From Myotis daubentonii (taxonomy: Eukaryota; Chordata; Mammalia; Chiroptera; Vespertilionidae): 64,000 bases of DNA. Position 1 is the stretch's first letter. Every line of letters starts with the position of its first letter. The stretch is from assembly GCF_963259705.1 (NCBI RefSeq), contig NC_081844.1:107756965-107820964 (forward strand), in the 5' to 3' direction. The notes beneath the pieces are model-generated. The model was not told the DNA's origin and made no database searches. It was given only the letters and a program-made list of their open reading frames with translations. This document shows, piece after piece, positions 45,440-55,534 of the stretch. The position numbers were made by a program, and so were the translations under genes.

Positions 45440-45666
45440 TTTTATTTTTTAAAATATGTTTTTTATTGATTTCAGAGAAGAAGGAAGAGGGAGAGAGAGA
45501 TAGAAACATCCATGATGAGAGAGAATCATAGATTGGCTGCCTCCTGCACGTCCCCCACTGGGGATCGAGCCCACAACCTGGGCATGTGCCCTTGACCGGA
45601 ATCGAACCTGGGACCTTTCAGTTCGCAGGCCGACGCTCTATCCACTGAGCCAAACCAGTTAGGGCT
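45440..45666 (-). mobile_element. VES SINE, full length
   Basis: TTTTTTATTGATTTCAGAGA, GCCTCCTGCACGTCCCCCAC, CTTGACCGGAATCGAACCTG and GACGCTCTATCCACTGAGCC then AAACCAGTTAGGG, so the full tRNA-like head is kept. Perfect 16-bp target duplications AGACAGGAAACTTTTA lie at 45424-45439 and 45667-45682. It inserted in the L1M 5' region. Confidence 0.97.
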
Positions 45667-46286
45667 AGACAGGAAACTTTTAGATAATCACTACCCCCTC
45701 AAAGGCCACGGAGAATCTAGGCTTCCATCCTCACCAGACTACAAGAAGGTACCCATGTCTCCACCCCATTTCCCAGTGGATGTTAAACCCCAAGCAGGGG
45801 GCAGGAATGAGCCCCACCTGTACCCATGGTGTTGGTGGACACCACGTGAAGAGTCGGAACTCCCACACCGACACAGCAGTCACAAGGAGCTCCCCCAGTT
45901 CAGGTCTCAAAGGAGGCTGGATGAGGAGTCTGGACTTCACCTCCATCTGACAGTAAAAGGTGGCACCCACTTGCCTTGCCAGAGAAGCTTCAGAGAAAGC
46001 CATTTAAAGTAGAAGGTCAAAATAAGATGCAGAGTCTCATGACATAATACCCAACATGTCCATGTTTTAATCACATTATTTGCCACACCAAGAACCACGA
46101 AGATCTCAGGAGAAAAGCATCAACAGATGCCAACACTAACATGACATAGATGTTAGTGCTGCGTGACAAGGGTTTTAAAGCAGCCATCCTAACAATGCTT
46201 TAACAAGCAATCATGAACATGCTGGAAGCAAATGCAGAAACAGAAAGCTGAGCTCAGAAACAGAAAGTTTCAGTAAAGAGACAGAA

Positions 46287-46290
<4 letters not shown>

Positions 46291-46320
<30 letters not shown>
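46291..46320 (+). repeat. (AC)15 microsatellite
   Basis: A perfect dinucleotide run inside the L1 ORF1 remnant. Confidence 0.95.
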
Positions 46321-46321
<1 letters not shown>

Positions 46322-46823
46322 AGAATCAAACGGAAAACTTAGAACTAAAAAATACAATAACTGAAATTAAAAAATAAAACTTAATAAATGGCTCAACAGT
46401 AGAATGTAGAGGACAGAGGAAAGAATCAGAGAACTTGAAAATAGAATAGAAATATAGAAATTACCGTATCTGCACAGCAGCAAGAAAACAGATAGAAAAA
46501 AATAATTAATGGAACCTCAGGGACATATGGGATTGTAACAAAGATCCAACATTCATGTCATTGATGTCCCAGAGGAGAAGAAAAAGAGGGCAGGATTGTA
46601 AAGGCACTGGAAGAAATAATGGCGAAAAGCTACCCAAACTCGGCAAGATACATAAACATACAGAAGCTGACCAAACCCTGCACAAGACACAAGAATGAAG
46701 TAAGGAAAATCACTTTACCTCTAGAGAAAAAAAATATTTCATTTTACTTTTTCATATGCTTTTTACTTTTCAATTACAGTTGACATTCAATATTATACTA
46801 GTTCCAGGTGTACAGCATAATAG

Positions 46824-46923
46824 TTAGACATAGCACTTAGTTATAGCACTTACTGGAGGTCTGGTGTATGAAATTAGACATAGCACTTAGTTATAGCACT
46901 TACTAGAGGCCTGGTGTATGAAG
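46824..46923 (+). repeat. 50-bp tandem duplication across a Helitron end
   Basis: Copies 46824-46873 and 46874-46923 start TTAGACATAGCACTTAGTTA and differ at about three positions (CTGG versus CTAG, TCTGG versus CCTGG, final base). Each copy holds 29 bp of L1 flank plus the last 21 bp of the Helitron 3' end. Confidence 0.92.
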
Positions 46924-47399
46924 TTCATGCATGGGGGAGTGGGGGGTGGGCGGGGAAGGTCCCCTCAGCCCAGCCTGCACCCTCTCCAATCTGGGACCCC
47001 TCGGGGGATGTCCGACTGCTGGTTTAGGCCCAATCCTGGGGATCGGGCCTAAACTGGCAGTTGGACATGCCTCTCACAATCCAGGACCGCTGGCTCATAA
47101 CAGCTCACCTGCCTGCCTGCCTGATCGCCCCTAACTGCCCTCTGCCAGCCTGATCACCCCTAACCACCTCTGCCTGCCGGCCTGATTGCCCCCAACTGCT
47201 CCCTCCAACAGCCTGGTTGCCCCTAATTGCCCCCCACTGCCGACCTGGTCACCCCACGCAGCCTGCTGTTCTGTTGTTTGGTCATCCCTCACTAACCCCC
47301 CTGCTAGCCTTGTCACCCCATGCAGCCTGCTGTTTGGTCATTACTGCTACTGTGATGGTGTCCCGGACAATTTGCATATTTCTCTATTATTAGTATAGA
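46903..47399 (-). mobile_element. HeliBat-like Helitron
   Basis: On the minus strand it starts TCTATACTAATAATAGAGAA then ATATGCAAATTG and ends with a degenerate hairpin, GGCCTCTAG and T. Flanks are A at 46902 and T at 47400. The interior has repeated CCTGATCGCCCCTAACTGCC-like modules at 47120-47300. Non-coding. Confidence 0.92.
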
Positions 47400-48810
47400 T
47401 GAAGTGATCCCCATGATAGGTCTAGTAACCCACCTGGCACCATATATTGTTATTACAATATGATTGGCTATATTCCCTATGCCGTACTTTACATTCCCGT
47501 GGTTGTTTTGTAACTACCACTGTGTAGTTTTTAATCCCTTCCCTTTTTTCACCCGCCACACAACCCCCCTCCTCTCTGGCAACCATCAGTTTGACTAATT
47601 TAACGATGTGAGATTTGTGGTCAGAAACCATGAATGCCAGAAAGAGGTGACACAACAGTTTTCAAGTGCTGAAAGGAAAGAACTGTATACACTGAAAATA
47701 TTCTTCTGGAATGAAAGGGAAATCGACATTCTCATAGAAAGGAAAACTAAGAGAAATTGCCACCAGCAAAAGCACTGGAAGAATGGCTAAAGATGGTTAT
47801 CTAAACAGATAAGAAATGATAAAGGGAATCTTGCAATGTCAGAAAGGGAGAACAAGGAAAGCAATATGGGTAAATACAATATAGCTTCCTTATCCTCTCG
47901 AGTTTTCTAAATTAAGCAAGAGTGGTGATAGCAATATCAGATAAAGTGGCTTCAGAACAATGAAAATTACCAGAGACAGAGAAAACATTATATCATGATA
48001 AAAGAGTCCACCAAGAAGAGAGCAGTTTTACTAGTAAATGTGTATGCACCAAAAAATATAAAGCAAACCCTGATGGAACTGAAGGGAGAAAAAGACAAAT
48101 CCACAATTACATTTAGAGACCTTAACACACCCTCTCAATAACTGATAAAACACTGGACAGAAAATCAGTAAGGATATTAAATCACACCACCAACAACAAA
48201 CAAGATCTAATCAACATTTATAAAACAGTCTACCAATGTATTCAGCAGAATACACACTCAAGTGCCCACAGAACACATACTAAGGCAGACCACATCCTGG
48301 GCCATTAAAAAAAAAAAAAAAAAAAGACTCAATAGTTTTTAAACAATTGAACGCATACAGAGTATGCTCTCTAAACACAACAGAGTAAAACTAGAAATCA
48401 GTAACTGAAAAATCTCCAAACACTTGGAAACTAAGCAGCACACTTTTATATAATCCAGGGGTCAAAGAGGTAGTCTCAAGAGATACCGAAAAATACATCG
48501 AGCCCATCAAAAATGAAAATAGAATATGTCAAAATCTGAGGCACAACTAAAGCAATGCTGAGAGAGAAATGTATAGTACTAAATGCACACATTAGGAGAA
48601 AAGAAGACTCTCAGGTTAATAATCGAAGCTCCCACCTGGAGAACTTAGAAAATGAGAGCAAAATAAACCCAAAGCAAGGAAAGAGAAAAAAATCAACACA
48701 AGAGCAGAAGTTAATAAAACTGAAAACAGTAAATCAAATAAAAACTAATGAAACAAAGAACAGGTTCCTTGAAAAGATAAATAACACTGACAAACCCCTG
48801 GCAAGACTAA

Positions 48811-48813
<3 letters not shown>

Positions 48814-48863
<50 letters not shown>
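48814..48863 (+). repeat. (GA)n microsatellite
   Basis: About 25 uninterrupted AG units inside the L1 ORF2 remnant, grown from a short AAGAGAG seed normally found there. Confidence 0.95.
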
Positions 48864-48866
<3 letters not shown>

Positions 48867-49164
48867 ACAAATTATTAATACCAGGAATGAGAGTAGAGAA
48901 ACACTACAGACCCTACAGACAACAAAAGGATAACGAGAGAATACTACAATAACTGCACGCATAAATTTGACAACTTAGATGCAACGAATCAAGTCTTGAA
49001 AAACACAAACTACCCTGAACTCACTGAATTGTGAAATAGATCATCTGAGTGGCCCTAAAACTATTAAGGACATTTAACCCATAATTTTGAAACTTCCAAC
49101 AAATAAATCTCTAGGCACAAATGGCTCCACTAGAGAATTCTACCAAATGTTTAAAGAATTAATA

Positions 49165-49381
49165 TCACCCCGCCCATGTGACTCTGTGGCTGAGCCTGGG
49201 TTGCAGGCTTGATCTCCAGTAGGGGCGTGCAGGAGGCAGGATTCTCTGTCATCATTGATCTTTCTATCTCTCCCTCTCCCTTCCTCTCTGAAATCAATAA
49301 TATATATATACACACACACATATACATATGTGTGTGTGTATATATATATATACATATATATACACATATATATATATATTT
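49165..49381 (+). mobile_element. VES SINE, internally deleted
   Basis: The head is degenerate (CCCATGTGACTCTGTGGCTG), then GAGCCTGGGTTGCAGGCTTG, CAGTAGGGGCGTGCAGGAGG, and TCCCTCTCCCTTCCTCTCTG, with most of the tRNA-like part missing. The tail is an expanded TATA/CACA microsatellite at 49300-49380. Target duplications AAGAATTAATA lie at 49154-49164 and 49382-49392. Confidence 0.9.
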
Positions 49382-49592
49382 AAGAATTAATACCAACCCT
49401 ACACAATCTCTTCCAGAAAATAGAAAAGTAAAGACTTCTCAATTCATTTTCTGAAGCTAGTATTACGGCAACGCCAAAAAAAAAAAACACACAACAAAAA
49501 CTATAGACTAATATCCCTCATGAATATAGGTACAAAATCATTAACAAAATATCAGCAAGTAGAATTTGCAATATGTGAAAATTATTATTATA

Positions 49593-50210
49593 CTAGGGGC
49601 CCGGTGCACGAAATTCGTGCACTGGGTGTGTGTGGGGGGGGGGGGAGTGTCCCTCAGCCCAGCCTGCCCCCTCTCACATACTGGGAGACCTCAGGCGTTG
49701 ACCCCCATCACCCTCCAATCGCAGGATCGGCCCCTTGCCCAGGCCTGACGCCTCTGGCCTAGGCGTCCGGCCCGGGCAGCGGGGACCCGCAGCAGCAGCG
49801 GCCCCGCGATCGTGGGCTTCGCTTTAGGCCCAGGCAAGGGACCCCTAGCTCCTGGGACTGCCAGCTTCGACCATGCCCAGCTCCCATCGCTGGCTCCACC
49901 CCTACTTCCTGCTATCACTGGCCAGGGCGGCAAAGGCACCTGATTCTCTGATCATGGCTGGGGGGCAGGGCAAAGGCCCCCCAGCTCTTAGCTCCCCCCT
50001 GGGTTTCTGATCACTGTCAGTGGCAGGGGGCTTCTTCCTGCTTTCCCTTTCGCCTCCCTGCATTGTGCCTACATATGCAAATTAACTGCCATCTTGTTGG
50101 CAGTTAACTGCCAATCTTAGTTGGCAGTTAATTTGCGTATAGCCCTGATTAGCCAATGAAAAGGGTATCGTCGTACGCCAATTACCATTTTTCTCTTTTA
50201 TTAGTGTTGA
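49593..50210 (-). mobile_element. HeliBat-like Helitron, GC-rich interior
   Basis: Plus strand starts CTAGGGGCCCGGTGCACGAA then ATTCGTGCAC (a perfect terminal hairpin) and ends with GTGTTGA. Flanks are A at 49592 and T at 50211. The interior at 49700-49990 is GC-rich with CpG-rich words (CGGCCCGGGCAGCGGGGACC), unlike its AT-rich L1 host. At 50075-50130 it holds an inverted GCCAAC/GTTGGC-type pair around TTAACTGCCAATCTTAGTTG. Confidence 0.93.
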
Positions 50211-50870
50211 TTATCCACCATGACAAATATCGGTTCAATATTTGAAAAGTCAATTAATGTAAGCCACCATATTAATCAACTAAAGAAGAAAAATCACATA
50301 ATATATCAATTGATACAAAAAGATATTTGACAAAATTCAACACCCATTCATGATCATAACTCCCAGAAAAATAAAAATGGGGAACTTCCTCAACTTCATA
50401 ATTGCATCTACACAAAACCTACAGCTAACAATATCCTTAATGGTGAAAGGCCATTGCATGTTTCCGCCCCTAAGATCCGGAACAAGACAAGGATGTGTGA
50501 CCTCATCCCTCTTATTCAATGTAGTGCTGGAAGTGCAATAAGGCAAGAAAAAGAAAGAACAGGTATATAGGTCAGAAAGAAAATAATACAGACAGTATTC
50601 ACATATGACATGATTGGGTATGTAGAAAATACCAAGAAATCTACAAAAAATATAAATAAACCTAATAAGTGAGTTCAACATGAGGGACTATGGTGATAGA
50701 ATGTTCTGTATCTACACTATATCACCCTGGTTTTGATATTGTACTATAATTTGGCAAAATTTTATTATTGGGTTAACTGAATAAAGGTTACATGAGATCT
50801 CTCTGTATTGTTTCTTATAAATGGATGTGAACCTACGATTGTGTCAAAATAAATAATTTTATTAAAAAAA

Positions 50871-51290
50871 TAATATAACTTTTTGCAGCATTGCTTATAT
50901 TCAGAGGGGAAAAAATCAGAACAGCTAAATGTTAAATAGGGAAATTGTTGATTATAATGTCAGCCCCATAAAATAGAATACTGTGCAGAACCAAAAGAAA
51001 AAAGAAGTATCTCTGGCCTGAAAAGCTGCATTGCAGAACTGTTTATACAGCATGACGCCTTTTTTCTTTTTATTAAAATGCACACATATTGTGTGGTTCC
51101 TGTATAAATGCCTTCACCCTGCCTCTCTAGGGTGGTGATATTGCCACAAACAGGTTGACAATAGATTCCTGGGGGGGTTGGGGGAGTGGCTAAGAAATCT
51201 CACCCTTTTTGTATATAAAGCACAGATATAGAGTGCACAAACAGATAAATGATACCTCGAGAGTATTAAAATACTTCACTTGGGAGGGGG
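50871..51290 (+). mobile_element. L1M 3' fragment
   Basis: TTGCAGCATTGCTTATATTC, then AAAATAGAATACTGTGCAGA and GATGCCTT-like 3' sequence recall the end of an L1 3' UTR. A separate truncated copy downstream of the larger L1M. Confidence 0.65.
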
Positions 51291-51368
51291 CTGTTTAGGG
51301 GGAAAATGTCTCAAAAGACTCTAGGAGAGTGATAGTGAAAAAAACTGTTAAGAACTCGTAGCTTAGAC
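51291..51368. other. Short unique gap
   Basis: Nothing recognised between the L1 fragment and MER20. Confidence 0.4.
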
Positions 51369-51582
51369 CAGAAGTTCTCAACCTCTGTGCTACTGACATT
51401 TTGTTCTAGAGAATTCGTCATTGTGGGGGGCTGTCCTGTACCTTGTAAGATTTTTAGCGGCAACCCTGGCCTGAGACCCATTAGATGCCAGCAGCACCAA
51501 TGCCCAGTGTGACAACCAAAAATGTCTCCAGAAATTGCAAGTGTCCCTGCAAGGCACAATCACTCCCAGCTGAGAACCACTA
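51369..51582 (-). mobile_element. MER20 hAT-Charlie element
   Basis: CAGAAGTTCTCAACCTCTGT at the left and GCTGAGAACCACTA at the right are the two termini. The interior GACAACCAAAAATGTCTCCA then GAAATTGCAAGTGTCCCTGC is antisense MER20. MER20 copies are known to act as enhancers in placental uterine cells; nothing here shows this copy does. Confidence 0.85.
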
Positions 51583-51823
51583 GACAAAGGATTGGAAGTC
51601 ACACCCCAAACGCCAGGTGTGGGGCAGGCTGTGCAGCAGGAGTGATGGATCCAGAGTGCTTTCCTTTTGACAAGTAGAATATATTCAGGGCTTATTTGTG
51701 TCATTAAAAATTAATTTTTCAAAAATTTCTCTAGCTGGGAATGCAGTCCTGAAGGTGGGAAGGGACCGTGCAGGCCCCTGAGACTTGGATCTGACCCCAG
51801 CCCTTTCCCTGCTTGCTCTAGGA

Positions 51824-52058
51824 CAGTGATGGCGAACCTTTTGAGCTCGGCGTGTCAGCATTTCGAAAAACCCTAACTTAACTCTGGTGCCGTGTCACAT
51901 ATAGAAATTTTTTGATATCTGCAACCATAGTAAAACAAAGATTTATATTTTTGATATTTATTTTATATATTTAAATGCCATTTAACAAAGAAAAATCAAC
52001 CAAAAAAATGAGTTCACGTGTCACCTCTGACACGCTTGTCATAGGTTCGCCATCACTG
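51824..52058. mobile_element. Non-autonomous hAT element
   Basis: Termini CAGTGATGGCGAACCT and AGGTTCGCCATCACTG are perfect 16-bp inverted repeats. Target duplications CTCTAGGA (51816-51823) and CTCTAAGA (52059-52066) differ by one base. The interior is AT-rich and non-coding. A second, younger-looking family than MER20, and different from the hAT at 2499-2710. Confidence 0.95.
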
Positions 52059-52099
52059 CTCTAAGACCACCAGACAGCCCTCTCCCCGCAACTCAGTGG

Positions 52100-52830
52100 C
52101 CCCCTATTTTTCCCATTCTCTTGTGCACACACCACAATGCTGACACTCTCCACCATCCCTCCATTCTCCATGTTTCACCCCAAACACTGTGCTCATGCAG
52201 CTCTCCTCTGCCTGGAAAAGTCTTCCTCATCTCTGGACTCGGATCCCCATCCTCCAGGAAACCCTCGTTACCTCCCACCAGCATTTAAAGGCACCTCCTC
52301 TGTGATTCCACAGAAGCTGGGATGTCCCTCCACAAAACAGTGCACACCACACCTGTCTATTTACAGAGCACGGTGCGTGTTCCACAGGCCCCTCCCCATC
52401 CCTGCCTCTCCACCTAGCTCTCGGCTGGGCCCCTTGGCCCTCCGAATCAGGTTGGCTGAGCAATGTCAGACACCAGCAAGGATGGAGTGGGAAAGAGAGC
52501 AAGGTCAGTGTTGAGCCCCCACTGGCTTCCTCCTCGCAGGGCCCTCTTGGCAGAGCCTGACTTCCTCTTCCTAAGGCCATGGCTTCTGTGTGGTGGTGGC
52601 CTCTCTCCTCAGCCACCACTCTGGCAGGGCTCTGTAACTCCTCCTCCTCTTGTCCTTTGGCCCCTGAGGGTGGTAGACCATCTCCTGTTAGCGCCTTCAC
52701 CTGGTCCCCACCTTGGAAATGCCCCCTTCACTGAGCTCTCTCCACTTGCTCTTCTTGGATGGTCCTGACACAACCCTGATCTGACACATACATCAATCCC
52801 CAACTCACATCTGCGCTCCTTGAGCATAAG
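52100..52830 (+). mobile_element. L2 LINE fragment
   Basis: GTTTCACCCCAAACACTGTG then CTCATGCAGCTCTCCTCTGC, CTGGAAAAGTCTTCCTCATC, and a CGCTCCTTGAGCATAAGAGC end are plus-sense L2. The middle (52420-52780) is uncertain. Confidence 0.55.
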
Positions 52831-52846
52831 AGCAGTGTGTCTTCAT

Positions 52847-52870
52847 TTGGTTTGGTTTGGTTTGGTTTTT
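52847..52870 (+). repeat. (GGTTT)n short repeat
   Basis: Four to five TTTGG units. Confidence 0.9.
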
Positions 52871-52939
52871 AATCTCAGAACCCCAGTGGTCGGCACCGGG
52901 AAGACCTAGACATGGTCAGGGCTCCGTGACAGCTCACCA

Positions 52940-53045
52940 ATAAAGGGATGAATGAATGAAGAATAGAAGAACAAATGGACTAACAGATGGACAGGTGGGC
53001 AGATGGACAAACGTGTGGATGGGTAGATGGCTGGGTAGACATACA
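52940..53045 (+). repeat. Degenerate (TGGA)n-type repeat
   Basis: GATGAATGAATGAAGAATAG passes into GATGG/GACAG-like tetranucleotide units. Aged and interrupted, growing from an L2 tail at 52930-52960. Confidence 0.7.
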
Positions 53046-53049
53046 GATG

Positions 53050-53245
53050 CTGCTTCTGCAAACATTAATAACAGCTAAAATTCCTTGAGTGCTCACACCT
53101 GCCAGGTCTTCCTATTATTCACCCAACCGCTGAACACTGTCTGTGAGGCATCATGAAGAAAGGGAAGCTTGGAAGGGTTAGGTCACTTGCTTAAGATCAC
53201 AGCTAGGAAGTGACAAGGCCAGTACCCAATCCCAGGGCCTCCAGA
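53050..53245 (-). mobile_element. MIR SINE remnant
   Basis: CTTGAGTGCTCACACCTGCC, AGGTCACTTGCTTAAGATCA and CACAGCTAGGAAGTGACAAG in reverse MIR order. Confidence 0.8.
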
Positions 53246-53868
53246 GCCCGCACTCCTGATGACATGGGGGTGGGGCTGGATGGCTCCAGGACCTCAAGGT
53301 CCAACGTGGCCCCATGGGGATGCTCTCCTGTCCCACACCCATTCCCCACCCCTGGACTCTGGGCAGTCCTTGCTCTTTTCACAGTGGGCCCAGCTCCAGC
53401 ACACTTCCCTCCAAGACCATCCCTCACCCCCACTCACCCCAAGCATCTCTGAGGATGTCTGATCTGCAAGTATGGGGCCCAGGGAGGCACCAAGCCCTTC
53501 CTAGTCCACGTCAGCAAACCCTTGTGTATATCTTGGCAGGAGCTGGGCAGGTCTGCAGGTTTCTGCTCAAGGGAAAACCTCTTTCCTGGGAGAATGTCTG
53601 GGCTTGTGAAGAACAGCCTGGGGCACCTGGTCGCCATAGGTTCCCCAGGTGGTAAAGAGCACAGCTCTGGGGACACGAGGTATGGCCCTCGATCCCAGGC
53701 CCGGGAGGCTGCATGGGACACTGCCCCTCAGAGCCTGCGAAACCAGGACTCCGGTGCTTCCTCGCTGGATGACGGCAAAGAGCAGACGGAATGGCGAGAA
53801 ACGAAGCTGCAGGGCAGTGAGCAGTCGTCGCCCCCGTCCCTCCCTCGGCCTGCCATGTTCACCAGCTC
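53246..53868. other. Unique sequence with MIR head
   Basis: 53645-53700 resembles a plus-sense MIR head (GGTGGTAAAGAGCACAGCTC then TGGGGACACGAGG). The 126-codon frame at 53522-53902 crosses it and a second MIR, so it is not a gene. Confidence 0.5.
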
Positions 53869-54040
53869 ACATTTTCCCAAACATTTCTGCAGAACTATTT
53901 GATTTGACCATCTCTGGGAGGATTGCCAAAAAGCTTTTCTCCCCATTTGGCCAATTAGGAAATTGAAGCACAGAGAGCTTAAGAGGCCTGTCGGAGGCCA
54001 TGCAGCAGGACAGAGGCAGAGCTGGGCTCAAGCCCCCAGC
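53869..54040 (-). mobile_element. MIR SINE remnant
   Basis: ATTAGGAAATTGAAGCACAG, AAGAGGCCTGTCGGAGGCCA and CAGAGGCAGAGCTGGGCTCA in reverse MIR order. Confidence 0.8.
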
Positions 54041-54394
54041 CCCCAGCCCCCACCGCACAGCCCCGCTTGGCTTTGTTGTGGCAGCAGCAGGCATTGTTTA
54101 TTTCCCTCGGTATTTATGCACTGCACGTCTGGAGCAGGGCCCTTGGTGATTAAAGCGCCGTGGGACAGAAAGCCCAGCTGAAACATTCATGGAAAAACAA
54201 AAAGGAAAACAAAACAACAGCATCGACATGGACATCCCCAGGCGGGAGCACAAGAGTGTCGCTGAGGACATGACCTCATCCCAGGAGCTCAGGAGGTGAC
54301 CTTGGGCCGGCCTTCTGGATTGCAGTCACCCCAGGCCCAGGCCCACGGTCACCATCATTGTCAACTGCAGTAGCATCATCCCTTTGTTTTGGGG
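54041..54394. other. Unique sequence, possible conserved stretch
   Basis: 54060-54200 contains GGCATTGTTTATTTCCCTCG and GGTATTTATGCACTGCACGT, forkhead/MEF2-like AT-rich words in GC-rich surroundings. Conservation not tested. No exon is recognised. Confidence 0.3.
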
Positions 54395-54530
54395 TTAGGC
54401 ACCCCAGGTTTATATCCCAGCTCTGCCAGTTCTAGCTGTGTGACCCTAGATAGCTAAACTAACCTCTCTGAGCCCAGAAAGGTTAAATGTTCCAACCAAG
54501 ATCACACAAGTAGAAAAATAGCTTAAAATC
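54395..54530 (+). mobile_element. MIR SINE remnant
   Basis: CCCAGCTCTGCCAGTTCTAG, CTGTGTGACCCTAGATAGCT and CTAACCTCTCTGAGCCCAGA. The VES downstream inserted at its 3' side. Confidence 0.8.
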
Positions 54531-54540
54531 AGATCAGTGA

Positions 54541-54733
54541 CACCCAGCCAGCATGGCTCGGTGGTTGACTGCACATCAATCTATGAACCAGGAGATCACA
54601 GTCAATTGTGGGCTCGATCCTCAGTGGGGGGTGTGCAGGAGGCAGCCAATTGATGATTCTCGCTCATCACTGATGTTTCTCTCTCTCTCTCTCCCTCTCC
54701 CTTCAAATAAAAATAAAAATAAAAATAAAAAAG
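54541..54733 (+). mobile_element. VES SINE
   Basis: CACCCAGCCAGCATGGCTCG, GATCCTCAGTGGGGGGTGTG, CAGGAGGCAGCCAATTGATG and an AAATAAAAAT-repeat tail. Target duplications CAGATCAGTGA at 54530-54540 and CAGATCAGTAA at 54734-54744 differ by one base. Confidence 0.93.
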
Positions 54734-54889
54734 CAGATCAGTAATGATGACTGCTGGCCTGGCTCCCAGGGCAGCTGGGGAGTATGTGGAATGATGCAGA
54801 TGAAGCCACCACTGGGGGCAGGCACACCTGGCACTTTATAGCCCTAATAAGCCATAGAGTCTGTTCTAAAAAGCCTTTGTGTACATCTG

Positions 54890-55265
54890 AGAGTCAGGTG
54901 AGTATTCAGGCTCTGGAGCAGGCAGGCTGAGATGTATCTTGGCTCCAACTCTGACTGACGGGAGAAAGTTATATAACATTTCCATGTCTTTTATTTTCCT
55001 TTTTAATTTATCTTTATTGTTGGCAGTATTACAGATGTCCCCCTTATTTCCCCATTGACTCCCTCCACCCGGCTCACACCCCCACCCAGGCCTTCACCGT
55101 ACTATTATTTGTGCCATGGGTCATGCATATATGGATATAAGTTTCCATGTCTTTTAGTTGGGGCCAATAGTAATCCCTACCCTAGGCTTGTGTAAAGTTT
55201 AAATAGGATAATATATGCAGGGCATATCACAGTATTAGACACAAGACAAGTGCTCCATAACTGTT
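54890..55265 (+). mobile_element. MIR SINE split by a young L1 stub
   Basis: Left half CTCCAACTCTGACTGACGGG then a TATAACATTTCCATG core; right half CAATAGTAATCCCTACCCTA, TAAAGTTTAAATAGGATAAT and AGTGCTCCATAACTGTTACT. The L1 piece lies at 54994-55141. Confidence 0.75.
54994..55141 (-). mobile_element. 5'-truncated young L1
   Basis: The plus strand begins with a T-rich stretch then TTTATCTTTATTGTTGGCAG, CCCCCTTATTTCCCCATTGA and GGTCATGCATATATGGATAT, as in recent vespertilionid L1 3' ends. Perfect 15-bp target duplications TTTCCATGTCTTTTA lie at 54979-54993 and 55142-55156. Only about 148 bp was copied. Confidence 0.88.
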
Positions 55266-55284
55266 ACTAATATTTTCCATCTTC

Positions 55285-55440
55285 CCAAATGCCTACTTGG
55301 TAGTCAAGGATGCGTACCACTGCCCCATCTTACAGATGATGGAAGCGAGGCTAAGGGAAGGGAAATGGTAGACGAAGGTCACAAGGCTGGGCCCTCTGTA
55401 CTGGGCTCCTAACTCTAGGTCAGTGCCCTTTCCATCACCA
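55285..55440 (-). mobile_element. MIR SINE remnant
   Basis: ACTGCCCCATCTTACAGATG, GAAGCGAGGCTAAGGGAAGG and CGAAGGTCACAAGGCTGGGC in reverse MIR order. Confidence 0.75.
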
Positions 55441-55534
55441 GCATCCTGCGGATGTTCACTCAACAGGACCCGATGCCTTGGTCAGGTCTGCCCGAAAAGA
55501 ATGGACTAGAAGATACTTGTGAAAAGAGCCTAGT

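Larger units (their letters stand above)
45111..46740 (+). mobile_element. L1M 5' region and ORF1 remnant
   Basis: The left part (45111-45990) is a plausible L1M 5' UTR. The right part matches the ORF1 region (GACAAGGGTTTTAAAGCAGC, GTAGAATGTAGAGGACAGAG then GAAAGAATCAGAGAACTTG, TGAAAGGCACTGGAAGAAAT-like). Frames are broken. A VES SINE at 45440-45666 and an (AC)15 run at 46291-46320 interrupt it. It continues at 47611 after a reverse L1 insertion. Confidence 0.7.
46741..47610 (-). mobile_element. L1 3' fragment inserted in L1M
   Basis: The plus strand reads TTACAGTTGACATTCAATAT, CCAGGTGTACAGCATAATAG, and after the Helitron AAGTGATCCCCATGATAGGT, TGGCTATATTCCCTATGCCG and TCTGGCAACCATCAGTTTGA, the antisense L1 3' UTR. 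It separates the two halves of the plus-sense L1M and is itself split by a Helitron. Confidence 0.8.
47611..50870 (+). mobile_element. L1M with decayed ORF2
   Basis: Continuation of the plus-sense L1M. An ORF1 end is at 47611-47900. The endonuclease region is at 48020-48420: the GDFN motif is decayed (AGAGACCTTAACACACCC reads RDLNTP). The reverse transcriptase region has a recognisable RQGC...SLLFN...LEV block at 50480-50540 and a decayed catalytic box at 50600-50615 reading TYDM in place of FADD. Sequence then jumps to the 3' UTR (TGTATCTACACTATATCACC) and poly(A) by 50870. Stops and frameshifts throughout; dead. A VES, a (GA)n run and a Helitron interrupt it. Confidence 0.85.

Noticed and set aside
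48555..48878. 107-codon plus-strand frame rich in Lys/Glu/Arg
   Set aside because: A surviving piece of L1 ORF2 running into a GA microsatellite; not a host gene.
53522..53902. 126-codon plus-strand frame with mixed composition
   Set aside because: It overlaps a MIR head and a second MIR; no splice signals.
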